Below are positions 1-11,334 of a stretch of 64,000 nucleotides of DNA, in pieces. The translations under genes and the position numbers were made by a program. Numbering within the stretch: the first letter of the stretch is position 1; each line of letters begins with the position of its first letter. The DNA is from Roridomyces roridus (lineage: Eukaryota; Basidiomycota; Agaricomycetes; Agaricales; Mycenaceae): the NCBI GenBank assembly GCA_029378245.1, contig JARKIF010000007.1, forward strand, positions 558,001 through 622,000. The letters are read 5' to 3'. A model generated the notes under the pieces. It saw only the letters and a list, made by a program, of their open reading frames with translations, was not told the DNA's origin and made no database searches.

Positions 1-2021
1 GTGGAAGCGACGGCGAGGGAGAGGGTGCCGCCTAATAGACGCAGGAACTAATTGAACCATTAGCCTTGACCTGCGGGAAGTATGGATGCGCACATTCCGC
101 ATGGCTGTTACGACCGACATGTCACGTCTTGCAACGCTCGCTTGGACGGCGACCGTCGTCGTTTCTGTTCCAAGTCAACACCCATCTGAAGGGAGTTATA
201 AATCCAACTCACGCATTGTCTGACCGGCTCCAATCCCCGCAAGCATCATGTACACCACCAACACGCCTTTCGGAGTGCCCGGCCGGATGGTGGATATACA
301 ACCGCATGCGATGGACCAAACACCGAATCCAACATGTATGATAGTCTAGTCGGTGTTAGTATGATTCATGAAATAAAGAGAAGCCCACTCTGTAATGCCC
401 CGTACGGCTCACGAGCATACCCTGTATAAAATAAGAAATGAGGGATAATGTGAAGATTGAGATACACACAGCTCCCCAGCTGGCGATGATCTGCGTAACG
501 AGTAGCGGTACAAGGAATACACCTGGAACAGTTCACAGTCGTTCGATAGAACATGGAGTGAAATTAATACCAGCATGAAGCGGATCGTATCCAAGGCTGA
601 CTTGAAAGAATTGCGGGAGATAGTACAAGGTGGAGAAGAATACAAAGCCGCTGTGATTGCGTTAGATCTCGGAAAGAACAAAAACCTGGACATACTTTAC
701 AAACATAGCTAGAAAGCGTTGAAAGGAGAGACATAGAACAGGATACGGCACTTACCTACAAACACACCCGAAACGGTCGAGTGTTTGAAAATATACACTA
801 AGGCCTTGATTGGCTTTAGTTTCGGAAGAAGAAGGTTAACTTACTGGGGACGATAGGAAGCCTCGCCCCTCTCCATTCCCAGAGACAGAAGAGTCCAAAA
901 ACTGCGAAACTGGAAATTAACGGCCCGAGGACGATGGAAGATTTCCATGGAAAGATGACACCGCCCTGCGGAACGGCTCAAAACACTATCAATAGAAAGA
1001 AGAAGGAGCGTACCCATATAAGGGGTAACATTAATAGGGCACACGCGCCCAGGGTCAACAATGCCCCGAGGTAGTCCACGGCGAGAAGTTTACTGGTCGT
1101 TGGATGAGCAGAGTCTTTCGCAGAAAAACGCATCCTCACCTCCGAATTTCTCCTTGCACGGGCTTCAGAGGAAGAACAAAAACAACGATGCAGGTGGCGA
1201 CAAATGAGATGGGAATGGTGACCCAAACACACCACTGAGAACTCGGTAAATAATCACACGTGTAGAAATTTCATGAACACGCACATGCCAGCCGACATTC
1301 TGAGCGAGAGCGCCACCGATGACTGGACCAATCGCGTAGCCGATGGCCACGACTTGAACGGGAATCAGGAATGGCTTACGCGGAGGACGAGATACATACC
1401 CCCTCCGATAATGCCTTGGTATTTTCCTCTGCATTTTTTTCAGTCAGTCAATTCTCCGAGAGAGTATGCTGTTCACCTTTCGCGAAGGCTGACGAGGTCC
1501 GATACAACTATTTGCATCATGCTGACGAGGCCTCCGCCTCCAGCGCCAGCAAATCTACAGAAAAGTTAAGACTCGATTCGTAAAATTTCAAATCGTTCTT
1601 ACCCTCTGAAGACAATCAGCTGCACGATCGTCTTTGAGAATCCAGCAATCAAGTTCCCGAGCATGAACAAGGTCATGGCGATGCAGAGGGCGCTCTTTCG
1701 GCCAAATATGTCGGAGAACCGACCATAAAGTGGCTGAAAGCACGTCGAGGTCAAAAGATAAGCGGAAGGGACCCAGGAAATGACAGAGCCTGCATTGAAC
1801 GCAGCTGAGATCGTCGGCAATGCAGTGGAAACGATGACGGAATCCAAAGTAGAGACGACGACGCAAAGGCCGAGGCCGAGGAAAATGGGCAGGAGTCGTC
1901 GAAAGGGTAACATGTTGGTCTGGTCGGTGAGTTCGATTGCATGACCTCTGCCGCTCTTGGGCGTAGCGTTGCCGGGGGTGCTGTGGACAGTTTCCGCCTC
2001 GTCTGGGGTCGGGGACGACAT
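1..2021 (-). CDS. MFS drug:H+ antiporter (DHA2-like), copy A, 3' end off the window
   Basis: This is a proton-driven multidrug efflux transporter of the major facilitator superfamily, acting in a cell membrane. The first exon (2021 to about 1602) has a hydrophilic head, then TM1 and the loop motif LYGRFSDIFGRK, which is MFS motif A. Later exons carry GYAIGPVIGG (motif C of antiporters). The start is ATG 2021, because it lines up with the ATG of the paralogue at 58326-60771. At least eight introns of 40-60 nt interrupt it, and every frame I followed stays open. The last exon begins just inside the left edge, so the stop codon is outside. Nucleotide similarity to copy B extends into introns, so the duplication is fairly recent; the two copies lie in opposite orientation. 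DHA2 rather than DHA1 is inferred from the overall pattern, not from a full helix count. Confidence 0.85.
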
Positions 2022-2288
2022 GGCCTCGTGGTAATGAGGAGAAGACCTCGTAACATGTGGAGACTTTCTAGATATCCAAAACAAAATCCGATTAAATCCG
2101 GAACGGCAGTGGCGGCAGAAGAATAGAGCGATCACGTGAGAAGCGTAAGTCCGAAAGTGAAAGATATGATCGGCTGTCGGCCCGGTCTACCGATTGCGCA
2201 ACAGCGCGTTAACAGGATGTTACTGTGTCGAGAGCGTTGCTTAGCTGCGATATTGAATCAGTTGAACTGTAAAAACCTCGATCCGTTC

Positions 2289-3041
2289 CTAAACAATATA
2301 CAGCACATAGGGAAGAAGGAGAGACGGAACGAGAGTCTTCAGGGTACGGAAAGAAGAACCCACTGCCGCATTGCCACTGGGTGCCGGAGGACTCGACGTC
2401 GGAGCGGTGCTGGTCGGGGGCATGATCACAGACGCAGACGCAGAAGTGGAGGTTCCGGTCTGCGACGCCGAAGACTCGGAGTCAGACCGCGATTGAGAAG
2501 CCCCAGCGGCTGCATTCACTGTAATCCACGGCTGGACAGGGCCAGTGAACGTCTGGGTAAGACTGGCTGTCCCACTGGGCGCTTGGATCACACATGTGCC
2601 TTGTGCCGTCCCAAATGCGCATGATTCGAACAACAGGGTGCCCGGTGTCCCTTGAACGTATTCTGAATCGTCTTCCAAAAACGTGACTTCACATACAGTA
2701 AGTATCAAGCATCTCCAGTGAAGAAAAGGAAAGCGCACCTGTGTAATATGGAAGTGGTTCAGAAAGGAGTGTGATGGTGGATGTTCCAGATATCTCGACA
2801 GCAAGCGTTTCCGCGACCACTTCAACGTAGGTGGTCATCCCGGAGTCTGCGTCAACCCCGAGCGCAGAGATCATAGAGACTGTGGCGCTCGCCTCGACAT
2901 TCAATGACTCTGGCTGCGGAAGCGAGGGCAGCAGGAGCGTCTGTGCGTGGACTGTGCCGCAGTTGAACAGCTAACATCAAAATTGGAATGAAGATGCTTA
3001 CCGACGTATACGAGAGCGAGCAAGACAAGATAATGCGGCAT
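2289..3041 (-). CDS. Ser/Thr-rich GPI-anchored secreted protein of unknown function
   Basis: No enzyme family is recognised. I place exon 1 at 3041-3002, giving a start MPHYLVLLALVYV that joins across an intron to VHAQ, a good signal peptide with an A-Q cleavage site. The middle exon encodes a beta-rich region of about 60 residues. A 52-nt intron near 2732-2681 leads to the last exon. That exon has a compact domain with two cysteines (SCAFGTAQGTC), then a Ser/Thr/Pro linker and a hydrophobic C-terminus ending LVPSLLLPYVLYIV, as expected for a GPI-attachment signal. It is probably a cell-wall or plasma-membrane surface protein. Its 5' end lies about 675 bp from the divergent arrestin-like gene. 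The signal-peptide exon is my inference; the main exons are clear. Confidence 0.6.
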
Positions 3042-3715
3042 TTTGGTTGGAATGGAGGGGAGGGGAGGATTCTGCATCAAATACCCTCAAGAGCCAAGCT
3101 TGGCAACCAAAGTAGCACGCACCCGCTTTCCCAGGATGCTTCCTTGCATGCAAAAAATCAGACGTATGAATGACCGGATCGACATTTTCCTTTGCGATGC
3201 CGTCAAGGCGCTAGCGCCTGGCCTAAAGTTATACATTGCACATGTGAACCCACAGGGAGCGTCGCAACGTTTCGTTCCCCATTGATCACCCCGTCCACGA
3301 CAGCGGAACGTGTCAGCCACGGACGCGGGTGTGGCCACGCGCTGTTGGCTGAGACATCATCCACTATCTTGCCCTTCGGCGTCTCGTAGATGCGTTTGAA
3401 TGTGCCTACCTCTGCGCACCTGCGGAGCTGTCAGTAAGGCATCCAATTTAGGTTCAGAGAACCCACTCCACGTCTCGTCTATTCTAGTTTGAACTTCATG
3501 TTGAACAGCACGCATAGCCACCAATTGCAATGACTCACTTTCGCATCCAACCATAGTGCAAGTATAGTTCCACGTCGGGATAAACCACGGAATCCGTACC
3601 TGTCGGCCCGCGAAGTGAAGTGTTGCGGTCCCGCACATTCCACTGCTGCGCGCGGTGAATCACAAACTGCGTCTTATAAGTAAAACCAGTGTGGATGACT
3701 CGGGAGGAAGTAAAC
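3042..3715. other. Intergenic region without a supported gene
   Basis: This stretch separates two divergent genes and presumably holds both promoters. Short open frames exist on both strands, including a minus-strand frame of 80 codons overlapping the first exon of the arrestin-like gene (3535-3777), but none shows a recognisable domain, signal peptide or convincing splice partner. Confidence 0.5.
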
Positions 3716-4654
3716 ATGCCTTCAGATTCCAGTGTTCCCCCAGAGTACTCCCCCAAGGTTTTCCCTCCGTTGTACACACCAGTTCCACAGTCCTCCGAAT
3801 CTACACTCCAGCGGTCCTCCAGTGCAGGCCCTGCCAGGATTGCCGCGTCTGGATACTTTGTCCGACGCCAAGATGGTATTACGTTGTTGTTGCACGATCA
3901 AGACGGCTCTGCAGCGCGTCCGAGTATTGGACCGGGGGCGTTCCTTGAGGGGAGGATCATACTTGAGCTCACCGATCGTGATACGGTGCGGGCGGTTGAA
4001 TTAAAAGTGAGTTCCCCAAGATCCAGTCGACGAGAGTATCTATACTGAAATTCCTAGTCAGATCGAAGGATGGATAGAATCACTCCCTCTTCCGGGAGCG
4101 CACTCGTCAGTCCGTGTGGTTTCCATCTCCAAGGTGCTCTATTCGCCCGAGAATGGGAATCCCTGCGCGAACAGTCTCCCTTTCTCCCATCGCTTTCCCT
4201 CCATTTTTAATGAGGGAGAAAACGTCCATCTCTTGCCGCCGACTTGTCAGATAGAATTCAACAACACTCCGTTTTTCATGAAATGCACGTACCGAATCAC
4301 TGCGAGAGTCGTCGCCCAGAAACACGTCTTTCGAAACAGGTGTATCTACTCAGAAGGGTGACGATGCGCGTGGGGGAGAGAAACGCGAGGAGGAGCATCG
4401 TTTTGGGTGAGGCGACCAAGAGGGAACGACCTCCAATATTTCGAGACGATGATACGAGACACGATACGGAGGAGGTGCTCGCTTGGGAAGGCGAGCTGCG
4501 GTGCAGAGATGGTGGTAACGTTGGGAGTTTTGATGCGGGATTAGTTTCGGTTAGGGATTCGATTGTCGTAGAGCTCTCCCCACCGAGGAGCAGTTCTCTG
4601 GCTCGAATGTTCGTCGAGCATACGATTAAACTCAGGACGGACGGGTGGAGATGA
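3716..4654 (+). CDS. Arrestin-like protein, short or decayed
   Basis: The product resembles the basidiomycete arrestin-like family, beta-sandwich adaptors that link membrane cargo to ubiquitin ligases. Exon 1 (ATG 3716 to about 4006) begins MPSDSSVPPEYSP and runs into a strand pattern ending DRDTVRAVELK. An intron at about 4007-4061 (gtgagt..gtcag, branch-like ctgaa) joins it to IEGWIESLPLPG and SLPFSHRFPS, typical of the N domain. From about 4340 another frame carries the end of a C domain (VYLLRRVTMRV, LAWEGELRCRD, SIVVELSPP) up to the stop at 4654. Between these parts about 100 residues normal for the family are missing, and no clean intron reconciles the two frames. It is either a pseudogene with an internal deletion or a shortened form. 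It ends only 45 bp before the next start codon. Confidence 0.55.
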
Positions 4655-4699
4655 ATGTTTAGTGTAGAGAGGGGCGTGGGAATTGATCAACAGGAATTT

Positions 4700-5973
4700 A
4701 TGCTCTTGCACCTTGTGAGGCGCTCCCCATGGTCCACTAGACGACATTTCAGCGCGACTTGTCGCCCAAGTCGATTCAAAATCCTCTTTCTGGGCCGTGA
4801 CGAGTTTTCTTGCGCCGTTTTCGAGGAGCTACATCGCTCGCGAGGTTGGCGTCCCCCACCCTCTTGAGATCGCGTCATTCACGTCGCAAACAGATGTCTG
4901 GGAAGACCTGCTCGTCGCGACGAATCCGGACACGTATCTGGGCAACTGTGCGTCACCTAATGCTCCGCTCGTGCTCATACTCATTCTACTGTTAGCGCCC
5001 CTGCGGCCGTTGGCAGAGTCGCTGCAGGTCCCAGTTCACCTCATACCTCCAGAAAAGTCGAATTTCAAACACTGGGAGCCGCCACCGCCGTTCTCCACTC
5101 ACAGTCCGAACCACGTCCTCATCACGGCGTCGTTTGGACGTATCCTCACTGCGACCCAACTCGATCTTTTCCCTCCCTCAGGACGCTTGAACGTCCATGG
5201 CTCCGTCCTCCCGGCGTACCGCGGCCCCGCACCCATCCAGCACGCCATACTAAACAGCGATCCCAAAACTGGCGTCTCTATAGCACAGATGCTCAAGCGC
5301 GGTATCGACAAAGGTCCTGTGTGGGCAACGGCCGACATAGTGTGCTCCCCTTCGCATTCCCTTGCTTTACGGTGTTAATGACGATTTACAGCCCATAAGT
5401 CCCGACGCGACGTTCTTGTCATTGCGCTCCGAGCTCGCTGAGCTCGGTGGTCGACTCCTCGTCACCGTACTCCGGGACATGCTCGCCGGCAAGGCGAAAT
5501 CCACACCCCAGCCCCCGGACTCCCCGACATCTCATGGACGCAGCATCACCGCCGCCGACGCTGTGCTCGATTTTGAGTCAATGACTGCAGAAGATATCGT
5601 AACGCGCTACCGTGCAATTGGGCACCAGGTGCGTCGATTATTCTGCTCTATACGTCCTCTAATCTGCCAATAGCGAGCCCTGACGACATGGATGCCCTCC
5701 GGCACCCGTCTGCTCATCTACGACCCCGCAGTCGCCCATGAACCACCAAAACTCTCGACCGTGCCAGGCGCGCTCGTATACCACAAGCCCTCGCGTACGC
5801 TGGTCATCCGGTGTGCCAAGGGCACGGCGCTCGCTGTGCCACGCGTGAAGAAGGAACGGCGGAGCACATTGGAGGCGCGCGAGTTTTGGAACGGCGTCGT
5901 CCCGAATCCGACGTTGTTGGTGGATGGCGAGCTGAGGCTCTTACGTCTTGAGGGCGATGATTTCGGGCATTAG
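4700..5973 (+). CDS. FMT1: Mitochondrial methionyl-tRNA formyltransferase
   Basis: The enzyme transfers a formyl group from 10-formyl-tetrahydrofolate to initiator Met-tRNA for mitochondrial translation. The start at 4700 gives an Arg-rich presequence (LLHLVRRSPWSTRRHFSA), consistent with mitochondrial import. The Rossmann start KILFLGRDEFS follows, then FKHWEPPPPF and the folate-site signature LNVHGSVLPAYRGPAPIQ. The C-terminal domain ends LLVDGELRLLRLEGDDFGH. Introns lie at about 4845-4893 (joins HRSR to DVWEDLL), within GN|SPLRPLAE, after TADI, and after RAIGHQ; all are about 45-50 nt and restore family residues. Length, about 350 residues after splicing, suits the family. Same-strand neighbours give no pathway link. 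Confidence 0.93.
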
Positions 5974-6241
5974 ACTTGCTGTGGGGAAAATCAAAATCAA
6001 AGATGTTTCTGGAACCACGGAAAGATAAACGATTGTTACCCTTTACCTTCTCTTTCCTCCGACTCGTGTGTAAATTCACACCCTTCCAGACGAGTCCGAA
6101 TGCACGTTTTTACAGCATGGGCTTGTTCTCCAGCACCTCAATTGTCATCAACTGTGAGAGCGGTTCTTATCAACAGAAGGTGGGTCCCGGTCAAGTGAGC
6201 ATCGGGGTCTTGCTTTGCCAACTCTATTCCTTCCGCCCACC

Positions 6242-6898
6242 ATGTCTAGCCCAGTCACAGCAGACGAAATCTACAGCCCCATCCTACACAAAGGCGCCAT
6301 CAGCATATTCGCGCTCGTCGAAGCCGAGATTGAAGCCCACACGGCTGCTGCGGCCCAAGAAGCGGATGAGCTCCGACGAATGATCGTGTCGATGCAGGAG
6401 AGCGCACGACAGCGCGAACAAGCTTATGAACGCGCACTGGCGGACTTGCGGGCTGTTCGTGAGGGGTCTACTCTCGCGCAGGCCAACGAGCGGCTGGTGG
6501 GCAGGTTGGCTGAGCTCGGGGTGGTATGTCGGGCTGATGGCGAGGTCCTCGGATACGACGCTGCTTGGAGCCGGTTGTTTGATGCTTTAGCAACGACGGG
6601 GGATGACTGTCCTGATCCGTGGCAGCCTGGCGAACGAGAACGTCCCTTGACACTGTCGCCGACGCTCCCGGATTCGGACTCAGAAGTGCCGCCATCTGTG
6701 GCAGGTCCGCTCCGTGATGTAGTGCGCGCCGAGCGGATACTGAAAAGACGGGAAGAACGATCTCGAGGTTGGAGGCAAAAGTTGATCGACAGGCAAAGGA
6801 CATGGGAGGAGCAGAGAAAGGCGTTGGGCGATGAAGTCGGCCGATTGCGACACCATCTGAAGAAGGCTGGTATCGCTCCGCCAATGCCAAACCCATAA
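6242..6898 (+). CDS. Small coiled-coil protein of unknown function
   Basis: A single-exon gene of 218 codons from ATG 6242, chosen because it sits in the context CCACCATGTC and the residues before it are not conserved-looking. Two predicted coiled-coil stretches are visible. The N-terminal one is rich in Glu, Ala, Gln and Arg (ALVEAEIEAHTAAAAQEADE onward, about residues 20-90). The C-terminal one is rich in Arg, Lys and Glu (about residues 160-215). Between them is an acidic, proline-containing linker with LSPTLPDSDSE. There is no signal peptide or membrane segment. I do not recognise the family. Its stop is only 27 bp from the stop of the convergent F-box gene, so the two 3' untranslated regions must overlap. 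Confidence 0.75.
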   Translation: MSSPVTADEIYSPILHKGAISIFALVEAEIEAHTAAAAQEADELRRMIVSMQESARQREQAYERALADLRAVREGSTLAQANERLVGRLAELGVVCRADGEVLGYDAAWSRLFDALATTGDDCPDPWQPGERERPLTLSPTLPDSDSEVPPSVAGPLRDVVRAERILKRREERSRGWRQKLIDRQRTWEEQRKALGDEVGRLRHHLKKAGIAPPMPNP

Positions 6899-6925
6899 AT
6901 TATTGCACAGAATACAATGGTTTAC

Positions 6926-8063
6926 CTACGGAAGTCCTAGCACGTATGAGGGCAGTGGATCAGTGAGGGCGCATTTCAGGATGCCCGTTCCTTGTAGGCC
7001 GGGCATTCTCGTCTCTACTGCAGGCACAAAGAACCTAAACAGGCTCTCCATGGACCCGGGCAGCGCGTTGCGACGCGGAATTGTGCAGTGCACACCCTGC
7101 AGATACAGGAGTTGCGAACGATCTTTAAACGTCGGTCCAAGGACAGGTAATGGTTCCGCGGCAGGCCAGGGAACCTCGGGGAAGAGCGGCTCGACGATGA
7201 ATGAGAGGTGAATGTGCTCCACGAGGGGGAGAGCAGCTGCAAGGCGCGCAAAGGTGGCTGGAAAGTGTTCGGACAGGCATCTGAGGTGGTCGACAAAGAC
7301 TTTGAATTTGAGAACGCGCACTAGGGGGAGATGTGGGATATTGAGCGGTTGGGTGAGTGCTAAAGTCTGTTAGTAACGAACAAAGACGACAAGAGAGGAC
7401 AGACCTCCTGCATCGAGAGTGAGGTGTGTCAATGTCGGTGCGCAAGCCGCGAGTAGTCGTTCGTCACTTCCCCGACTGAACGCGTCGACGCGAAGCTCCA
7501 GTCGTTCGACGCGGCTCATGAACGAGGGATCCCTGGGTCGCAGGAGCAATTCACACAACCCAGAGTATGTGAGCATTAAATGGCGCAGTCGTGGCCCCTC
7601 TTTGCACTCGTCTTCCAAGTCCCCTCGAATCTGGGGCACATCCACCCGGAAGAACGAGACGATTGGTACCGCGGTAGCCGCCGCAATCAGCGCTGGTGGT
7701 GCGCGTCGTATATTCAGCAGATGCAGAGTCTTGATAACAGCCCTGCCCCGAGCCAAGAACGCCCTGCAGCATCGAAAGCACCGTCGTCCATGCAGCGAGC
7801 TGTTGAGGCGTCCCCGGCATGTCGATGGTCACATTCCGGACATACAGCGCCAGGTGAGGTGAGTCGGTGAAGAAGGGACCTGCTGCCCTCAGTCGTCCTG
7901 GAGCAGAGCCGACCCTCCTGCGTCCGATGTAGAGGGAGTGGAATATGTTCCGCTGGGATGGCGCGAGGAAGGCATGCGAGACCAAAGCACACGAGTGGAG
8001 AGTTGGGCGGTCGTCTACTTGGTCGATGACCGCGTCCAAGAGCTCTTGAGGGAGGTCGATCAT
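6926..8063 (-). CDS. F-box domain protein, with a possible frameshift
   Basis: The N-terminus MIDLPQELLDAVIDQVDD is an F-box, the motif that docks substrate receptors to Skp1 in SCF ubiquitin ligases. ATG 8063 is used because the F-box begins immediately. Leu-rich repeat-like strands follow (VERLELRVDAF, LTHLTLDAG, VRVLKFKVFVDHL), as in basidiomycete F-box proteins. The last intron (45 nt, ending ctaacagactttag near 7354) joins DAG to ALTQPLN. Near 7750 the frame shifts by one nucleotide between LSMLQGVLGS and AVIKTLHLLNIR, with no usable intron; this is a frameshift, an assembly error or a missed splice. The gene is divergent from dihydroxyacetone kinase across about 256 bp. Confidence 0.75.
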
Positions 8064-8319
8064 GGAGTCATGTTCGGTTTTGTTTGCATGTCTTTCTAGA
8101 TCTGACTTGGAGACTCTTTTCCTCCCTGTCCATGACGCCAAGCAAAGGCCCTGTCCTTGCCCGCTTCCGTTCTAGATCCGTCCTTCCTGCCGATTTGCAA
8201 AATGGCCGCACACAGGCCTGCCAGGCACTAAAATCAGGCGGGCTCGTCACCGGGTCAACCTATAGGCTAGCCCCCGCAATTATAAGCTACAATCTTCCCG
8301 CCCCCTGGAACGAACCCCC

Positions 8320-10270
8320 ATGGCTCTCCACAAACACCTCGTCAACAGCGCAGACACGCTCGTCGTCGATTCTCTCTCTGGTCTATGTGCGGTCAACAAC
8401 CAGCTCTCGTTTGACCCGCCGAGTAAAGGTGAGTCGATTACATCCAGTAGGGCGCCATGTTGACGGCGGCACAGTCGTTTACAAGACCAAGTTGGACCGT
8501 TCCAAGGTTGCGCTTATTTGCGGTGGTGGGTCGGGCCATGAACCGTCGCACGCTGGGTTTGTTGGGGAGGGAATGCTCAGTGCGGCTGTGTGTGGCAGCG
8601 TCTTTGCTTCGCCGAATTCGAGCCAGGTGCGCAGAGGGATTGACCTTGTTGAGAACGACGCTGGGTGCGTTGGCCATTCTATTCATCTTCTCTTTCTCAT
8701 TCCAGTAGGACCCTGATTCTCGTCAAAAACTACACTGGCGATGTCCTCAATTTCGGGCTAGCAGCCGAACAATACGCGGCCGAGCACGCTGGCAAGTCGG
8801 ATAAAGTCAAGTTCATCGTTGTCGGAGACGACGTCGCTGTGGGCAAGACGCAGGGCGGGATGGTCGGTCGGCGCGGTCTTGCTGGTGTCGTTCTCGTGTA
8901 CAAGATCGCTGGTGCGCTGGCGGCGCAGGGTGCGAGCTTGGACGAGGTCTACAAAGTCGCACAGTGGGTCTCTGGACGCATTGGCACCATCGGTGTTGGG
9001 CTCGAGCATTGCCATGTTCCAGGTACGGCAGTGCCTTCGTCCCACCTCGAGGGTAGCGAGATTGAAATTGGGATGGGTATCCATAACGAGGCGGGCAACA
9101 AGCGTGTCTCGCCCATCCCTCCACTTTCCGAGCTTATCCCCACGCTCCTCGACTACATCACTTCTACCGCTGACGCCGAGCGCGGGTTCCTGCCGTTCAA
9201 GAACGACGGCAAGGATCAGGTTGTTCTCCTCGTCAACAACTTGGGTGGAATGAGCGAGCTCGAACTCGGTGGTATCGTCCATGCTACTCGTGAGGAGCTC
9301 GGGAAGCGTCAAATAGTCGTCAGCAGGATCATTGCGGGAACTTTCATGGTGAGTATTCTCTTCCTCTTTTTTCAAGTATTAACCCGACCGGCAGACGAGT
9401 CTCAACATGCCCGGCTTCTCCCTCTCCCTCGTCCTCTTGCCTCGCGCCGACGAGGCCGATGCTCCCAAAGCTGAGACTATATTATCCCTTCTCGACGCCC
9501 CCGCTCAGACACCTGGCTGGAAGTGGTCTTCTGGAGCCCCGCCAGTGACGCCCACGCCCCTTGCTCCTGCTGCCAGCGACTCTGCCAAGAAGGCTGCAGC
9601 CAGCGGCATCGCAGCTCCTCAACCCGCTGATTTTATCGCGGCCTTGAAACGCGCTTGCGAGGCCCTCGTCGCCGCCGAGCCGGAAATTACGCGCATGGAC
9701 ACGATTGCTGGGGATGGTGATTGTGGGCTTACGCTCAAGGCAGGTGCGCAAGCTGTGGAGAAGGAAATCGAGGCCAAGAATATTACTGGCACGGACCTGG
9801 TGGCGGACGTGGTGGCCATTGCCAAGGTCGCTGAGACGGCTATGGGCGGGACGAGTGGGGCGTTGTATTCGTATGTCTTCTCTTTTCCTTTGAATATGCG
9901 CTGAAGGGTTTGTAGGATATTCTTCTCTGCTCTTGCACAAGGCATCTCGGCGTCTGCTGGAGGTAAACCCACCACCGCGACGCCCGAGCTGTGGAGCGAT
10001 GCTTTGAGCGCTGCGCTGACCAAGTTGTACACGTACACCCGTGCACGGCCGCCGTCACGCACGCTCGTTGATCCCCTTGCTGCGTTTGTGAGTGAATATT
10101 CGCAGGGTTTTGCGAAGGCGGTGAAGGCTGCGGGAGAGGCTGCGGAACATACCCAGGATGTCGATGCCAAGGCTGGGAGGAGCGCGTATGTGGATGCGGG
10201 GGTGTTGAGGGGCGAGAAGGTGCCGGATCCGGGGGCTTGGGGTGTAAAGACGATTTTGGAGGCACTTTGA
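8320..10270 (+). CDS. DAK: Dihydroxyacetone kinase (single-chain DhaK-DhaL)
   Basis: This ATP-dependent kinase phosphorylates dihydroxyacetone, feeding glycerol- or methanol-derived triose into glycolysis and removing a toxic ketone. Exon 1 starts MALHKHLVNSADTLVVDSL. The DhaK domain shows ICGGGSGHEPSHAGFVGEG, LVKNYTGDVLNF and GVGLEHCHVPG, the last holding the substrate-binding histidine region. The DhaL domain follows an Ala/Pro-rich linker and has MDTIAGDGDCG, the Mg-ATP aspartate cluster, and AMGGTSGALYS. Introns sit after PPSK, after ENDAG, after AGTFM and within ALYS|IFFSAL; each rejoins the family sequence. The length after splicing is about 590 residues, normal for the fungal enzyme. 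It probably shares a short bidirectional promoter with the F-box gene. Confidence 0.95.
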
Positions 10271-10375
10271 GGAAAGAAAGAAAGAAAGGATTGTAACTAT
10301 TGTACAATGGTTCTGTCGAATCGAGTCCGAGGACCGATACATTTTTTGATCCCCGCCTTCTTGTCTTTCACCACC

Positions 10376-11334
10376 ATGAGCTTCCAAGACATCGAGAGCG
10401 GCCTCGCGCGGCAAGCTCTCCTCGCCCCTCAATCTCGCGAAGAAGCGTCGTTTCTGGAACTACAATCCTCCCTCTCGTTGCAAGTCTTCAAGATCAATGC
10501 GAATGTGCAGGGTATCCGGAAACTCGTCGAGCAGCTGGGGACGGTCAAGGATTCTGCGGGGCTGAGGAAGAGCTTGTGCGTGGCTGCCATGAATGCGTTT
10601 ATCTCGCGGCTGATACTTGAAGCTGCAGACACGACTTGACGGAGAGTACACGCGTTATGGCCAAGCGCGGCTCGGACGACTTGAAGAAACTTGCTGGGCT
10701 GCAAGTTGATTTGGTGAGTGTTTCTTTAGCGCGTGAATACAGACAGGGCTCACGCGTATGTAGCCCAACAAGCAGACGGCGTTGCAGAAGACGTCCAACG
10801 ACTTTGAAACTTCTTTGCGTGAGTTTCAGCGCGCACAGAAGATGAGTGTGGAGCGGCAGCGCAGCGTCGTGCAGAATGTCAGGATGGCCGTGGAGGAGGA
10901 TTCTGAACCTTCTTCTGCCACCCACACCCAACGCGATGGGGAGCAAGTGCAGATGCTGCAGCAGCGGCTGTCCCCGCACGAGCTCGCGTACCAGGAATCC
11001 TTGATCCAAGAACGCGAGCAGGAGATTCGGGAAATCGAGAGTGGGATCCACGAGCTTGTGGAGATATTCCAGGACCTCGGTACCCTCGTCACCCAGCAGG
11101 GTGAGATGGTGGATAACATCGAATCGAATATCTTTTCGGTATCTCAGGACGTGTCCAACGGCGCTGAAGAGCTGCGCAGGGCGTCAGAGTATCAGCGGAG
11201 GGCTGGTCGACGCGCAGCCTGTTTGACGCTCGTTTTGGTTATTGTTGCTGCGGTCGTGTTGCTCGCGGTGAGTTTTCACTCGTACTTGCGCGTTCGTCCT
11301 TGACTGACGACGGCTGGTGTAGGTTTTGTCTTAG
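10376..11334 (+). CDS. Qa-SNARE, syntaxin of the Pep12/Vam3 type
   Basis: A tail-anchored t-SNARE for fusion at endosomes or the vacuole. ATG 10376 lies in the context CACCACCATGAG. The N-terminal regulatory helices include LQVFKINANVQGIRKLVEQL and LTESTRVMAKRGSDDLK. The SNARE helix runs from QEREQEIREIESGI to NGAEELRRASEYQ, with the zero-layer glutamine in LVEIFQDLGTLV. A single membrane anchor (LTLVLVIVAAVVLLAV) ends the protein. Splicing the last 51-53-nt intron gives a stop at 11334; reading through it stops at 11303 with a few extra residues, so the tail is uncertain. Pep12-like rather than Sso-like is judged from the short N-terminus (SFQDIESGLARQ). It lies 105 bp downstream of dihydroxyacetone kinase on the same strand. 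Confidence 0.88.

Noticed and set aside
3357..3777. A spliced minus-strand gene upstream of the arrestin-like gene
   Set aside because: Frames overlap the arrestin exon, and no domain or reliable splice pair was found.
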